Positions 51,790 through 60,160 of a stretch of 64,000 nucleotides of DNA are shown one piece after another (within the stretch, counting starts at the first letter, position 1; every line of letters starts with the position of its first letter). The stretch comes from WJJR01 sp964440935. GTDB lineage: Bacteria; Zixibacteria; MSB-5A5; WJJR01. Below the pieces are notes generated by a model. That model was not told the origin of the DNA. It did not search any database and worked only from the letters and a program-made list of their open reading frames with translations. A program made the position numbers and the translations under genes. The stretch covers positions 25,347-89,346 of the forward strand of contig CAYTTY010000012.1 of NCBI GenBank assembly GCA_964440935.1, in the 5' to 3' direction.

Positions 51790-52587
51790 TCAGCGCATCG
51801 CCACCGACCGCCGTGTCGGCCCGTGCGACTTCAGAAAGTGGAAAAATCCGTGGTACTCCAAGAGATCGTGGTACGGCTCGATGCAGCGGAAAAAGATGGT
51901 CTCGGCGTCGGGCGCTTGAGTGCCGACTGCGTTGACGAAGCCAAGCCAGATCTGGGCAAGCGATTCGACATTGGCGGCGGTGGGCTGCACGTATCGTCCC
52001 TTCCGAATGGTGAACTGCCCGCCGGGATCGACCTCGATGGCGGCAATACCGACATTCTCCATGGCCGCACGGTCGCGCGCGTCGCGCCAGAGGCCAGCCA
52101 CTCGCGCCCAGCCCAATCGTCCCCCGATATCCTGTGTGACACGGGAAAACGCATCCAACAAGACGCGCACGGCGTCACCGGTCGGGGTCTTGGATGGTCC
52201 CGACGGCGACGGTGACGTGTGTTGAGCATTCTTGGTGCGTTTGGGACTGCCGGCGGTCGGACGCGTAATCGACCGTGTAATGGCCGGGAGTTTGGAACGA
52301 ACAACGGCCTCAAACACCGCTTCTTCAACATCGGGCAGCACCGTAGCGAACAGCAGGAATTCGGGCTGATTGAAAAGATGCACGACCACCCGTTCGTAGC
52401 GCAGCGACAAACGCGTAAACCCGCGCAGCCGCTGATACGCATTCGTCACCAGCTTCTGCAGTTCCTCCGAGTGACGTTCGGTGAACGCCGCCGGAAACAG
52501 ACGTTCCATACGGCCATCGTGTTTCACCAGAATGGCCACGCCGGTGACGCCGGAGACGGCGCGGATATCACGCAGGATCGGGAGCAC
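51790..52587 (-). CDS. Roadblock/LC7-like protein, part of a two-gene unit
   Basis: About 265 residues. The first 105 residues (VLPILRDIRAVSGVTGVAIL, VKHDGRMERLFPAAFTERH, LVTNAYQRLRGF, RYERVVVHLFNQPEFLLFATV) follow the alpha/beta pattern of roadblock/LC7 (MglB-like) domains. A Pro/Ser/Thr-rich linker (about 110-140) leads to a second helical-beta domain with no recognised family. GTG 52587 is chosen for its GAGG site; TTG 52602 is an alternative. It overlaps the upstream gene by 20 bp. Roadblock proteins often regulate small GTPases; no GTPase gene is nearby. Confidence 0.6.
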   Translation of the reverse strand: MLPILRDIRAVSGVTGVAILVKHDGRMERLFPAAFTERHSEELQKLVTNAYQRLRGFTRLSLRYERVVVHLFNQPEFLLFATVLPDVEEAVFEAVVRSKLPAITRSITRPTAGSPKRTKNAQHTSPSPSGPSKTPTGDAVRVLLDAFSRVTQDIGGRLGWARVAGLWRDARDRAAMENVGIAAIEVDPGGQFTIRKGRYVQPTAANVESLAQIWLGFVNAVGTQAPDAETIFFRCIEPYHDLLEYHGFFHFLKSHGPTRRSVAMR

Positions 52588-53236
52588 TATACACCGCCTC
52601 AAACAGTTCCGGGAAATCGCGTCTCAGGTGCTCGACCGTTGCCGACGGATCGGTGAGAATTCCAAAGGCGCGTCCACGAATGCGGGCCGCAATCAAATTC
52701 TCAGCGCCGAAATGCACCATACCATAGCGAAAATTGCCGACGCGAATGATTGTCGGCATACCAAACACCAATGAACTCATGGCCACGAACTCTCGATCCC
52801 AGTCGGCGACCACATCACGGAAGCTCTGCCGATAGATCACCTGGCCCTCGGGATCGAATTCATACAAGCCGATCGTATACGGCACACTGCGCAGCACCTC
52901 TTCGATCGTGTCACGAATGGTCGGTTCCGGATACCCATCCTCAACGGGGGTGCGTGAATCCTCGCGGAGGAACTCATGCGCCTGGGCTTTCACCAGATCG
53001 AGTGTCTGCTTGTGCTGCTCGGCGATGAACCGATCAAGTCCGTCGCGGTCCTCCTCCAGCACCAGATCGCCGTTCCACTCACGGTCGGTCTTGTGGACGG
53101 TGCGGCCATCCAGCACCACCGACGATGTCACCCGCTGTTTAGGGCGACGGGCAAATTCAGTCTGGACCTGAAAGAGCTTGTCCTCGACCCGGTGGTGGCC
53201 CAGTTTTCCCTGGGGGATGTACGATGTTGGATCCAC
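52568..53236 (-). CDS. Protein of unknown function, partner of the roadblock-like gene
   Basis: About 222 residues. GTG 53236 is preceded by AGAGGGAAC, whereas a longer frame to 53323 has no support. The N-terminal half is charged and helical (EWNGDLVLEEDRDGLDRFIA, ALDLVKAQAHEFL-like). The C-terminal half has a beta-rich pattern (YTIGLYEFDPEGQVIYRQSF, PTIIRVGNFRYGMVHFGAEN) suggestive of a second roadblock- or longin-like fold. No enzyme motif is seen. It overlaps the downstream gene by 20 bp, so the two proteins are probably coexpressed and may form a heteromer. Confidence 0.6.
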   Translation of the reverse strand: MDPTSYIPQGKLGHHRVEDKLFQVQTEFARRPKQRVTSSVVLDGRTVHKTDREWNGDLVLEEDRDGLDRFIAEQHKQTLDLVKAQAHEFLREDSRTPVEDGYPEPTIRDTIEEVLRSVPYTIGLYEFDPEGQVIYRQSFRDVVADWDREFVAMSSLVFGMPTIIRVGNFRYGMVHFGAENLIAARIRGRAFGILTDPSATVEHLRRDFPELFEAVYSAPDPA

Positions 53237-53410
53237 GTTCCCTCTGGATTCACTCCGGTGATGCCTCGGCCTGATAACCCGAACGTAGCACGGGCGTCCC
53301 GCCCGAGCGCATGGCCCGTTCAACTCTTGCTCACGGCAAGCGAGACGGCCATGCCACGTTCCAAACCCTCTCTATAGAGTATCGAGCAAAGTCCGATCTG
53401 TCTTAATGAT

Positions 53411-54631
53411 ATGGCGACGAACAACCAGTACCGGTCCACCGTGACCGCCGAGGGGCATCTGGTCGATTCCGGCTCCCTGTCGGAGGCGATGGACCTGATT
53501 GTGCGCGGCGGCGCCACCTTCAAAGTCCGCCAATTTACGCTCGGTTCGACCAATACTCAGCCCAGCCGGGCGGTGATTGACGTTCACGCGCCATCGGAAG
53601 CCCAGTTGGGCGAAGTGCTGGATCGGCTGATACGCCTGGGTTTCTACACCGCCGATGTCCACGAGCCGGTGATCCACAAATCGACCAAGGACGGGACCGT
53701 GCCGGAGGACTTCTACTCCACTACCAACCATGCCACCGAGGTCTACCTGAAAGGCCAGTGGCGACGGGCGGCCAATCAGCGCATGGATGCGGTGTTGATC
53801 GTCGCGAATGATGGCGAAATGGTCGAGTGCCGGAAACTGCGCGACGTGAAAAAGGGCGAGCGCGTGGTTTGCGGCCATGAGGGCATTCGCATCCTTCCCG
53901 AGTTCAAAGAACGTGACCGGTCCGACTTCGCGTTTATGACGAACGAAGTATCGTCGGAAAAGAAAGTGGAATGGGTGGTGGGACGCGTTGCGGATTGGAT
54001 CACCAACCGACAAGGAAAACTGATCGTTGTCGCCGGCCCGGTGGTGATTCACACCGGCGGTGTCGAACCGTTGGCGCGTATCATCACCGCCGGGCATGTC
54101 GACGCGGTGCTCTCGGGTAACGCTCTGGCGGTGCATGATGTCGAACGCGCTCTGTATGGAACATCGTTGGGTGTCGACACGCATACGGGAGTGCCGGTCG
54201 TTAACGGTCATCAGCATCACATGCGGGCGATTAATGCGGTGCGTCGGGCTGGTGGACTCGCCGAAGCGGTCAAAAAGGGCATCCTCACCGACGGTGTCAT
54301 GCATGCGCTCGTCACACACAACATCCCATATGTGCTGGCCGGATCGATCCGCGACGATGGTCCCCTGCCCGAAGTCGTCACCGATGTCAATCAAGCACAG
54401 GAAGACTACTGGCAATTGCTGCAGGATGCTGACGTTGTCTTAATGCTGTCCTCCATGCTCCACTCGATTGCGGTCGGGAATATGCTGCCCGCGTCGGTGA
54501 AAACCGTGTGTGTGGACATCAACCCCCAGGTGGCCACCAAACTGGCCGACCGCGGCTCGCACCAGGCGATTGGGTGTGTGACCGACGTGGGGCTGTTTCT
54601 GCATTTACTGGCGGATCGGCTCAAAGCGTAG
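53411..54631 (+). CDS. Archaeal-type ornithine cyclodeaminase-like protein (TIGR00300 / LOR-SDH domain family)
   Basis: A 406-residue protein. The N-terminal LOR/SDH-type domain (about 1-110) has EGHLVDSGSLSEAMDLIVRG and VIDVHAPSEAQLGEVLDRLI. The larger C-terminal part has VVAGPVVIHTGGVEPLARI, GNALAVHDVERALYGTSLG, NGHQHHMRAINAVRRAGG and VTHNIPYVLAGSIRDDGPLP, the signature of TIGR00300 proteins. Members act as NAD-dependent ornithine cyclodeaminases in methanogens and as the C-terminal part of cyanobacterial arginine-degrading AgrE/ArgZ. The cyanobacterial arginine-hydrolase domain is not present here. Predicted reaction: ornithine to proline and ammonia. No related gene adjoins it. Confidence 0.82.
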   Translation: MATNNQYRSTVTAEGHLVDSGSLSEAMDLIVRGGATFKVRQFTLGSTNTQPSRAVIDVHAPSEAQLGEVLDRLIRLGFYTADVHEPVIHKSTKDGTVPEDFYSTTNHATEVYLKGQWRRAANQRMDAVLIVANDGEMVECRKLRDVKKGERVVCGHEGIRILPEFKERDRSDFAFMTNEVSSEKKVEWVVGRVADWITNRQGKLIVVAGPVVIHTGGVEPLARIITAGHVDAVLSGNALAVHDVERALYGTSLGVDTHTGVPVVNGHQHHMRAINAVRRAGGLAEAVKKGILTDGVMHALVTHNIPYVLAGSIRDDGPLPEVVTDVNQAQEDYWQLLQDADVVLMLSSMLHSIAVGNMLPASVKTVCVDINPQVATKLADRGSHQAIGCVTDVGLFLHLLADRLKA

Positions 54632-55144
54632 CGTGGCCGTCCTCGGCCATGCACCACGTGCGAGGACGCCCGTGGTACGCGGAGAAATGAACTGGGGTGC
54701 CCCACCCTGCCCCGATCTGATCAAACCGGACGGTCCGAGCTTCCGCCGTCCCGGGTCTACTCTATAATGGATGTGGACGGAAAGGTGAGTTACGCACGCC
54801 CTGATGCGAAAAGACCCATGAGGGCCACAGCCGACCCCAACAGCCCAATAATGACATAATGACAATCAAAACCGCGGTTGCGCACACCGTCTCTACCCAA
54901 TTTCCCACATACCCTCCGACCATTTAACACAGAAGACCCTGTCCCCTTTGATCTTAGAATCGGCGATTGTTTAACAGGAAAGATTTGGTTCACAAGCCAA
55001 ATCCGACTCAAGTATTGGTGACGTCTTAAATCGTTTGTTATGAAACGGTTACGGCATTAGAACATGAAAAGAAGCACCATTGTGGACGAATTGGGGGCAG
55101 AATGTGGAAAAATCACCATATCATGGGGCGAGTAATCCTGTGAG
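54632..55144. other. Long gene-free region upstream of nrdJ
   Basis: No supported gene. It holds the inverted hairpin repeat at 54785-54828 and a small hairpin GATTTGG / CCAAATC (54982-55003). The region after 54840 is clearly more AT-rich than the coding regions. Confidence 0.5.
54785..54828 (-). repeat. Dispersed hairpin repeat, copy 3
   Basis: On the minus strand: GTGGCCCTCATGGGTC, TTTT, CGCATCAGGGC, GTGCGTAACTCAC. It matches the 22549-22593 copy over its length, including the GTAACTCAC tail, though the stem has decayed (ATGGGT / CGCAT). Confidence 0.65.
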
Positions 55145-55160
55145 ACACATTATATTGTGA
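55145..55160. promoter_or_regulatory. NrdR-box-like palindrome upstream of nrdJ
   Basis: ACACATTATATTGTGA is close to the NrdR consensus acaCwAtATaTwGtGt and is nearly palindromic. It lies 30 bp upstream of the -35 box of the nrdJ promoter. NrdR represses ribonucleotide reductase genes in many bacteria; a second box normally found nearby was not identified. Confidence 0.5.
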
Positions 55161-55189
55161 TTTTCCTTATGTAAATTCCACTTTTCTGA

Positions 55190-55218
55190 TTGACAGGTTT
55201 TGGCCTTTTCGGTTAACC
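55190..55218 (+). promoter_or_regulatory. Promoter of nrdJ
   Basis: TTGACA (55190-55195), 17-bp spacer, TTAACC (55213-55218). The predicted leader is about 145 nt long. Confidence 0.55.
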
Positions 55219-55235
55219 TGAGAACCGCTCTTAAC

Positions 55236-55270
55236 GAGTCTTCGGCCATTCTGGGAGGCACCGGAGACTC
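55236..55270 (+). promoter_or_regulatory. Hairpin in the nrdJ leader
   Basis: GAGTCTTCGG pairs with CCGGAGACTC (one G-U) around a 15-nt loop, shortly after the predicted transcription start. A cobalamin riboswitch would make sense for a B12-dependent enzyme, but the conserved B12 elements are not recognisable, so the role is open. Confidence 0.45.
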
Positions 55271-55368
55271 TCAGATCGACAACGAGAATACTGCTCGGAA
55301 GTCGTAACATCATTGAGGGGAAGGGCCAGTGAGGCCGGATGCCGATCTGTGTCCCTGAGGGAGGAATT

Positions 55369-57762
55369 ATGTCCGAAAAGACACCTGTGCTGCCGCAGAA
55401 CGCGATTCGCGTGTTGGAACGTCGTTATCTGATGAAAGATGCCGACGGTCGTGTGGCTGAGACACCGGCGGAATTGTTCCGGCGTGTCGCCTACGCGATC
55501 GCCGCCGCCGATGCCAATTATGGCGCCACGCCCCAAGAGGTCGAACAGACCGCCATTACATTCTATCACGCCATGGTCGACCGTGAGTTCATGCCGAACT
55601 CCCCCACCCTGATGAACGCGGGCCGTCCCCTTGGGCAGTTGTCGGCCTGTTTTGTCTTGCCGGTCGGAGATTCCATGGAAGAGATCTTCGAGAGCATCAA
55701 GAACGCGGCGCTGATTCATAAATCCGGAGGCGGAACCGGGTTTGCCTTCTCGCGGCTGCGTCCGAGCAATTCGCAGGTGCGGTCGACGTCGGGTGTCGCG
55801 TCGGGGCCGGTGTCGTTTATGAAAGTCTTTAATGCCGCCACCGAAGCGGTCAAGCAGGGCGGCACACGCCGTGGCGCCAACATGGGCATCCTGCGGGTCG
55901 ACCATCCCGACATTGAAGAGTTCATCACCTGCAAGAGCGATCTGACCCAGGTGACCAACTTCAACATTTCGGTGGCGGTCACCGACGATTTCATGAATGC
56001 GGTTGAAGGGGGGACCGACTACGATTTGATCAATCCGCGCACCCGCAAACCGTATGAAGTCAACGGGCAGGTACAGCGGCTCAATGCGCGCCAGGTGTTT
56101 TCGTCCATCGTCGAGCACGCGTGGAGCACCGGTGAGCCAGGCGTCATCTTTATTGATCGCATTAATCGCGAGAACCCCACCAACCGTGCCGAAGAGATCG
56201 AAGCAACGAATCCATGCGGGGAGCAGCCTCTCCCCCCGTACGACTCGTGCAACCTCGCGTCGATCAACCTCGGGACCGTTGTGAAACGCGAATTGCCGAA
56301 CACCTATGACCGCCGCAATCCGTCCGATGGTGTCGACTGGGAGAAGTTGACGCAACTGGTCAAACTGGGTGTGCACTTTCTTGATAATGTCATCGACATC
56401 AACAAGTACCCGATTCCGGAGATCGCCGAGCAGACGCATAAGAACCGTCGCATCGGCCTCGGTGTGATGGGTTGGGCCGATATGCTGGCAACCCTCGGTG
56501 TGCGGTACGATTCCGAGGAAGCGTTTGAACTCGGCGAACAGGTGATGGAGCACATCAATAACGCAGCGCGCATGTACTCATCGGAGTTAGGCGCCAAGCG
56601 CGGGAAGTTCCCCAATTGGGACAAATCGATTTTCGAGGAACAGGGTGAGGTCATGCGCAACTCGACCGTCACCACCGTTGCGCCGACCGGGACGATTTCG
56701 ATCATTGCCGGGTGTTCCTCGGGCATCGAGCCGTACTTCGCAATATCGTTTGTGCGCAATGTGATGGAGGGCACACGTCTGGTCGACGTGAATCCGATTT
56801 TTGAGACGATTGCCAAAGAACGCGGCTTCTATTCGCCGGAATTGATGGAACGCATCGCCAACAGCAATTCGGTCCAGGGTTTTGATGAAATTCCACAGGA
56901 TGTGCGTGACGTTTTTGTCACCTCGGCCGACATCACCGCCGAATCGCACATTCGCATGCAGTCGGTCTTCCAGAAACACTGTGATTCGGCTGTTTCGAAG
57001 ACGATCAACCTTCCGCACGGCGCGACGCAGGATGATGTCCAGACTGCGTACTGGCTGGCGTACCGTCAGGGGTGCAAAGGTGTGACCATCTATCGTGACG
57101 GGTCGCGGCCGGGGCAGGTTTTGTCGACCGGTGCGACACCGGAATCCTCACGGACCAGCGATGCAACGGGGGCATTCGGTGTGAAGCAGGCCGCACCACC
57201 GAGACTGGAAAGCACGCCGGTGGTGGCCAAATCCGAACCGGCGGCCGTGCCGAAGCCCGTTCAGGCCCAGCCGACAAAGCCGGCCGCACCGGTGAAAGCC
57301 GATGCCGACAATGTCGAGCCGCTGGACCGTCCGGAGATCCTCGAAGGATTCACCGAGAAGGTGAAAACCGGGTACGGCAACCTGTATGTGACGGTGAACA
57401 CGCAGCACGGGCGGCCGTTTGAGGTGTTCGCGTCGATCGGTAAGTCGGGGTATTCGACCATGGCCGACACCGAGGCAATCTGCCGGTTGATTTCGCTGGC
57501 GTTGCGGTCCCACATCCCGGTGCGGCAGGTGGTCAAACAGTTGCAGGGCATTGGCGGGTCGCAGCCGGTGTTCGAAAAGGGCGGTGTGATCAGCTCGATT
57601 CCCGATGCGATTGCCAAGGTGCTCAACGATCACTTCGGCAACGGCCACAAGCTGACCAAAGCACCTGACATCTCCAAGGAGCACTGCCCCGATTGCGGCG
57701 GGCTGCTTGAACATGAAGAGGGTTGTGTTCTCTGCCGGGGGTGCGGTTACTCGCAATGCTAG
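55369..57762 (+). CDS. nrdJ: Adenosylcobalamin-dependent (class II) ribonucleotide reductase
   Basis: About 797 residues. The catalytic barrel has SPTLMNAGRPLGQLSACFVLPV (first redox Cys), KSGGGTGFAFSRLRP, ATNPCGEQPLPPYDSCNLASI (active Cys and Glu), HKNRRIGLGVMGWAD, and VTTVAPTGTISIIAGCSSG. A Pro/Ala-rich linker (about 600-650) leads to a TSCPD domain (YGNLYVTVNTQHGRPFEVF) and a C-terminal zinc ribbon CPDCGG..CVLCRGCGYSQC. It reduces ribonucleotides using B12, in both aerobic and anoxic cells. ATG 55369 is preceded by a GAGGGAGGA site, better than the in-frame ATG at 55339. A palindrome like an NrdR box lies upstream. Confidence 0.96.
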   Translation: MSEKTPVLPQNAIRVLERRYLMKDADGRVAETPAELFRRVAYAIAAADANYGATPQEVEQTAITFYHAMVDREFMPNSPTLMNAGRPLGQLSACFVLPVGDSMEEIFESIKNAALIHKSGGGTGFAFSRLRPSNSQVRSTSGVASGPVSFMKVFNAATEAVKQGGTRRGANMGILRVDHPDIEEFITCKSDLTQVTNFNISVAVTDDFMNAVEGGTDYDLINPRTRKPYEVNGQVQRLNARQVFSSIVEHAWSTGEPGVIFIDRINRENPTNRAEEIEATNPCGEQPLPPYDSCNLASINLGTVVKRELPNTYDRRNPSDGVDWEKLTQLVKLGVHFLDNVIDINKYPIPEIAEQTHKNRRIGLGVMGWADMLATLGVRYDSEEAFELGEQVMEHINNAARMYSSELGAKRGKFPNWDKSIFEEQGEVMRNSTVTTVAPTGTISIIAGCSSGIEPYFAISFVRNVMEGTRLVDVNPIFETIAKERGFYSPELMERIANSNSVQGFDEIPQDVRDVFVTSADITAESHIRMQSVFQKHCDSAVSKTINLPHGATQDDVQTAYWLAYRQGCKGVTIYRDGSRPGQVLSTGATPESSRTSDATGAFGVKQAAPPRLESTPVVAKSEPAAVPKPVQAQPTKPAAPVKADADNVEPLDRPEILEGFTEKVKTGYGNLYVTVNTQHGRPFEVFASIGKSGYSTMADTEAICRLISLALRSHIPVRQVVKQLQGIGGSQPVFEKGGVISSIPDAIAKVLNDHFGNGHKLTKAPDISKEHCPDCGGLLEHEEGCVLCRGCGYSQC

Positions 57763-57804
57763 GCAGAGACAAAAAAGCAGACCTTCCCCTTCCATAATCC
57801 CCGT

Positions 57805-57833
57805 AACCCCCGCGTCTCCCCCGCGCGGGGGTT
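57805..57833 (+). terminator. Intrinsic terminator of nrdJ
   Basis: AACCCCCGCG pairs with CGCGGGGGTT, a perfect 10-bp stem with a 9-nt loop, followed by TTTTTGG, 43 bp after the stop codon. Confidence 0.85.
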
Positions 57834-57899
57834 TTTGGTGGGGGGGCAACTATCGCCCTCTTCACTTTGGAAGAACCGAACTTCAGAGTGAGGTGAAGA

Positions 57900-58808
57900 A
57901 TGACAGAGCAGTTCAAGTTCTCTACCGAAGATCAAAGGACTATGATTTACGCTCTGTCGAGGCTCTTTGATGAGACGGTGGAAATAGTTAGATCCAACTC
58001 CGGTGGACCGAGTGCAGGATCTAAAGCTGAAAACGAACTCAAGGGTCATCCCGACTCTGAATCGCTCCGGGATGCATTTGTGCACGGGACGGTGCTGATC
58101 GAATCGACGGCCGACCAGCTTGATGCTTTAGTGAGAACATTAACTGAACCTATTCTAACAATGGCCCCGTGGACTTGTACGCGTTCGATATTGGAGGCGA
58201 GCTCTTTGGCATGTTGGCTATTGGATCCAGAGATTCGAACCGACGATCGTGTTCAAAGGAGTTTGACACTAATGTACGAGGGAATGGACCAACAACGAAA
58301 GTATGCAAACTGCACCGGTGACAAGAAACACGAGGGGTGGGTGAGCAAACGGATGCGGTCCATCGAGATAGTTGCGGCTACAAATGGATATCGGCAGCGC
58401 AACGGGGACGACAAAATGAATGAACGCAAGCGCTGGAGGATGCATACCGCGACCGATCTGGTAAGAGATGAACTCGATGAAGAATGCGCTTATAGATTGT
58501 TGTCCGCAATTGTTCATGGCCATGGCTGGGCTTTTAGACAAATATGTTTCAGACGTGTTGAGGATGAGGAGAAGGCTGAACTTGGACCCGCTACCCAACC
58601 CCAACAATCCCTCATTGAGAAGCATTTGGCTCCTGATTCAGTAGCGCTGCTGGCAGGGCTGGCAGGGAAATCACTGTTTGTACCACTTGCCTACAAGAGC
58701 CGACTATTTGGGTGGCAGCACGATCCTTGGGATGAGATCCTCTATCGAGTCGTTGAAGAATGCACGCTTGAAGTGCGTGGAGCACTATTGGGCTGTTGGG
58801 CAACATGA
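57900..58808 (+). CDS. Accessory protein of unknown function, mostly helical
   Basis: A 302-residue protein with an AGGTGAAG site before the ATG. Its base composition is less GC-rich than the surrounding housekeeping genes. It is predicted to be mainly helical; a notable element is AYRLLSAIVHGHGW with an R-x6-H spacing reminiscent of HEPN-type RNases. Another cluster, TCTRSILEASSLACWLLDP, is typical of helical abortive-infection-type proteins. None of this is diagnostic, and no signal peptide or membrane segment is seen. It follows the nrdJ terminator and is convergent with the next gene, so it is probably an isolated acquired gene. Confidence 0.6.
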   Translation: MTEQFKFSTEDQRTMIYALSRLFDETVEIVRSNSGGPSAGSKAENELKGHPDSESLRDAFVHGTVLIESTADQLDALVRTLTEPILTMAPWTCTRSILEASSLACWLLDPEIRTDDRVQRSLTLMYEGMDQQRKYANCTGDKKHEGWVSKRMRSIEIVAATNGYRQRNGDDKMNERKRWRMHTATDLVRDELDEECAYRLLSAIVHGHGWAFRQICFRRVEDEEKAELGPATQPQQSLIEKHLAPDSVALLAGLAGKSLFVPLAYKSRLFGWQHDPWDEILYRVVEECTLEVRGALLGCWAT

Positions 58809-58907
58809 GCGTGTGCACCCCATCAGCGAAAAGCCCGCGTGTCGCCAAATGCCTAGAGCATCAGCAGATAGTCAAGGACTTTGCGTAGCGCTCAGGTTAC
58901 TTTGGGA

Positions 58908-59630
58908 TCACTTAGTATCGACTAAGGAATTATGTAGATCCGGCCAACACGCTCTTGCATACTCCAAGAACATGCTATCAACCTCATTTCGAAATTCGTT
59001 GAGACTTATATCCTGAGCATGTTCAGGCATTTGAAATCCGAGAGCGGATGCTAAGCGAGCATCCGCTACCCCTGAATCATGAGTTCTCTTAAGTATAGCC
59101 TCCGCAGAACGTGGCGCAATAGCGCCAAGTGCGACACCAAGCCGAGAACACTGATAAGCATACTGAGCTGCTGCCTCGACCTTGACTTTTTTAGACCCAA
59201 ATGCAGACAAATAGTCATATGCTGTCCCTGAATAACCAATTCGATTAACAAATTCTGTACCGACCACGCTGAATGAACTCATGTTCTTCGAGTGCAGTAC
59301 GTCGCCATGCTCCGTGTATAGCAACTGAAGAAATTTTTGTACTGATCCTTGCGGACCTCTAACTCCAAGCAATGTTTGACCAAGTTCATCAAGCCTGTGT
59401 GAGTACTTAACTCCAAGAACCAACCCCACCTCGAATAGATACACCCACAATGCGAAACACTGCCCATATCTCAGGTAAGGCTTTCCTATTAGCGGCTTGG
59501 AACTACTCGACTCAGCTGTTAATTGCGCCAGCAAAAGCGCAAAACCGGAAGTTGGCTTTGATTTCTTCAGGAGTACTCCTCCGCGAATTCGTGGGAATGC
59601 CTTCAAAGAACATAGTGAATCAGGCGTCAA
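58908..59630 (-). CDS. Accessory protein of unknown function, 5' end probably frameshifted
   Basis: An open frame of 240 codons, AT-richer than the neighbours. The only in-frame start candidate near the 5' end is TTG 59630 without a ribosome-binding site. A second frame from ATG 59613 gives a protein-like start (MFFEGIPTNSRRSTPEEIKAN) but ends after 33 codons near 59512, which suggests a single-base insertion or deletion between 59520 and 59560. The main frame (GKPYLRYGQCFALWVYLFEVG, AYDYLSAFGSKKVKVEAAAQYA) is helical and shows no known family. It is convergent with the gene at 57900. Confidence 0.5.
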   Translation of the reverse strand: MTPDSLCSLKAFPRIRGGVLLKKSKPTSGFALLLAQLTAESSSSKPLIGKPYLRYGQCFALWVYLFEVGLVLGVKYSHRLDELGQTLLGVRGPQGSVQKFLQLLYTEHGDVLHSKNMSSFSVVGTEFVNRIGYSGTAYDYLSAFGSKKVKVEAAAQYAYQCSRLGVALGAIAPRSAEAILKRTHDSGVADARLASALGFQMPEHAQDISLNEFRNEVDSMFLEYARACWPDLHNSLVDTK

Positions 59631-59746
59631 CTAACAAGGGGTGGTCGGCATGCACGAAACTATTTCATTAGTGGTCCGGGTTTGCCATCCACTTGAGCAG
59701 GGCGCACGGTGCGGGTGGCCCGGGCGTTCGCCCGCCTTTCAGGTCC

Positions 59747-60035
59747 GGCTACCCCCGACGCCCTCGTCAGGGTTTACTTGATGGCTGAACGTGTTGGGCA
59801 AGCCCTGACTAGGGAGTCAGGGCCACCCATCCAGATTTGGGCGAGGCTCCTGCCGAGCCGAGGTTGGGACATGCAGGTGCGGCTCGCCGGTCCGCCGCGG
59901 CGGATCGACCTCCCGAAGGCTCTTATTCTTTGGGCTTTTTCAGCACACCCGCACACATCAGTATTTACTTGAGAGACTTCGCGCCTGATACAGAACGTGT
60001 TGGGCAAGCCCTGACGAGGGAGTCGGGGCCACCCA
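59747..60035. repeat. Region of hairpin repeats and a GC-rich repeat unit
   Basis: Copies of a CCCTGACTCCCTAGTCAGGG-type hairpin lie at 59747-59780 (plus), 59791-59829 and 59997-60035 (both minus; GTGTTGGGCAAGCCCTGAC). The last two are direct repeats of about 40 bp with few differences. Between them (59839-59932) is a GC-rich unit homologous, inverted, to 30998-31080 in MITE 1. The remaining part of 59631-60101 shows no gene. Confidence 0.65.
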
Positions 60036-60101
60036 GCCCTGGGAACGACGCCATCAGCCCAACTCTTAACCTGCTGGGAGTAAATACCTTGCAGCGCCCA
60101 C

Positions 60102-60129
60102 TTGACACCCGGAGACGACCCGGTATAAT
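60102..60129 (+). promoter_or_regulatory. Near-consensus promoter of the dockerin-like gene
   Basis: TTGACA (60102-60107), 16-bp spacer, TATAAT (60124-60129). Both boxes are perfect. Confidence 0.8.
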
Positions 60130-60160
60130 GATATCAACCGGCTCTTCTCAGGAGGTCGAA

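Noticed and set aside
55236..55368. Cobalamin riboswitch in the nrdJ leader.
   Set aside because: Only fragments such as GGGAAGG and GGAGAC recall the class; the B12 box and core order are missing, so only a hairpin is claimed.
55231..56553. A 440-codon minus-strand frame opposite nrdJ.
   Set aside because: It mirrors nrdJ and has no domain, ribosome-binding site or plausible composition.
59837..60160. N-terminal extension of the dockerin-like gene back to 59837.
   Set aside because: It runs through repeat DNA and across the promoter; the signal peptide starts after TTG 60161 with its AGGAGG site.
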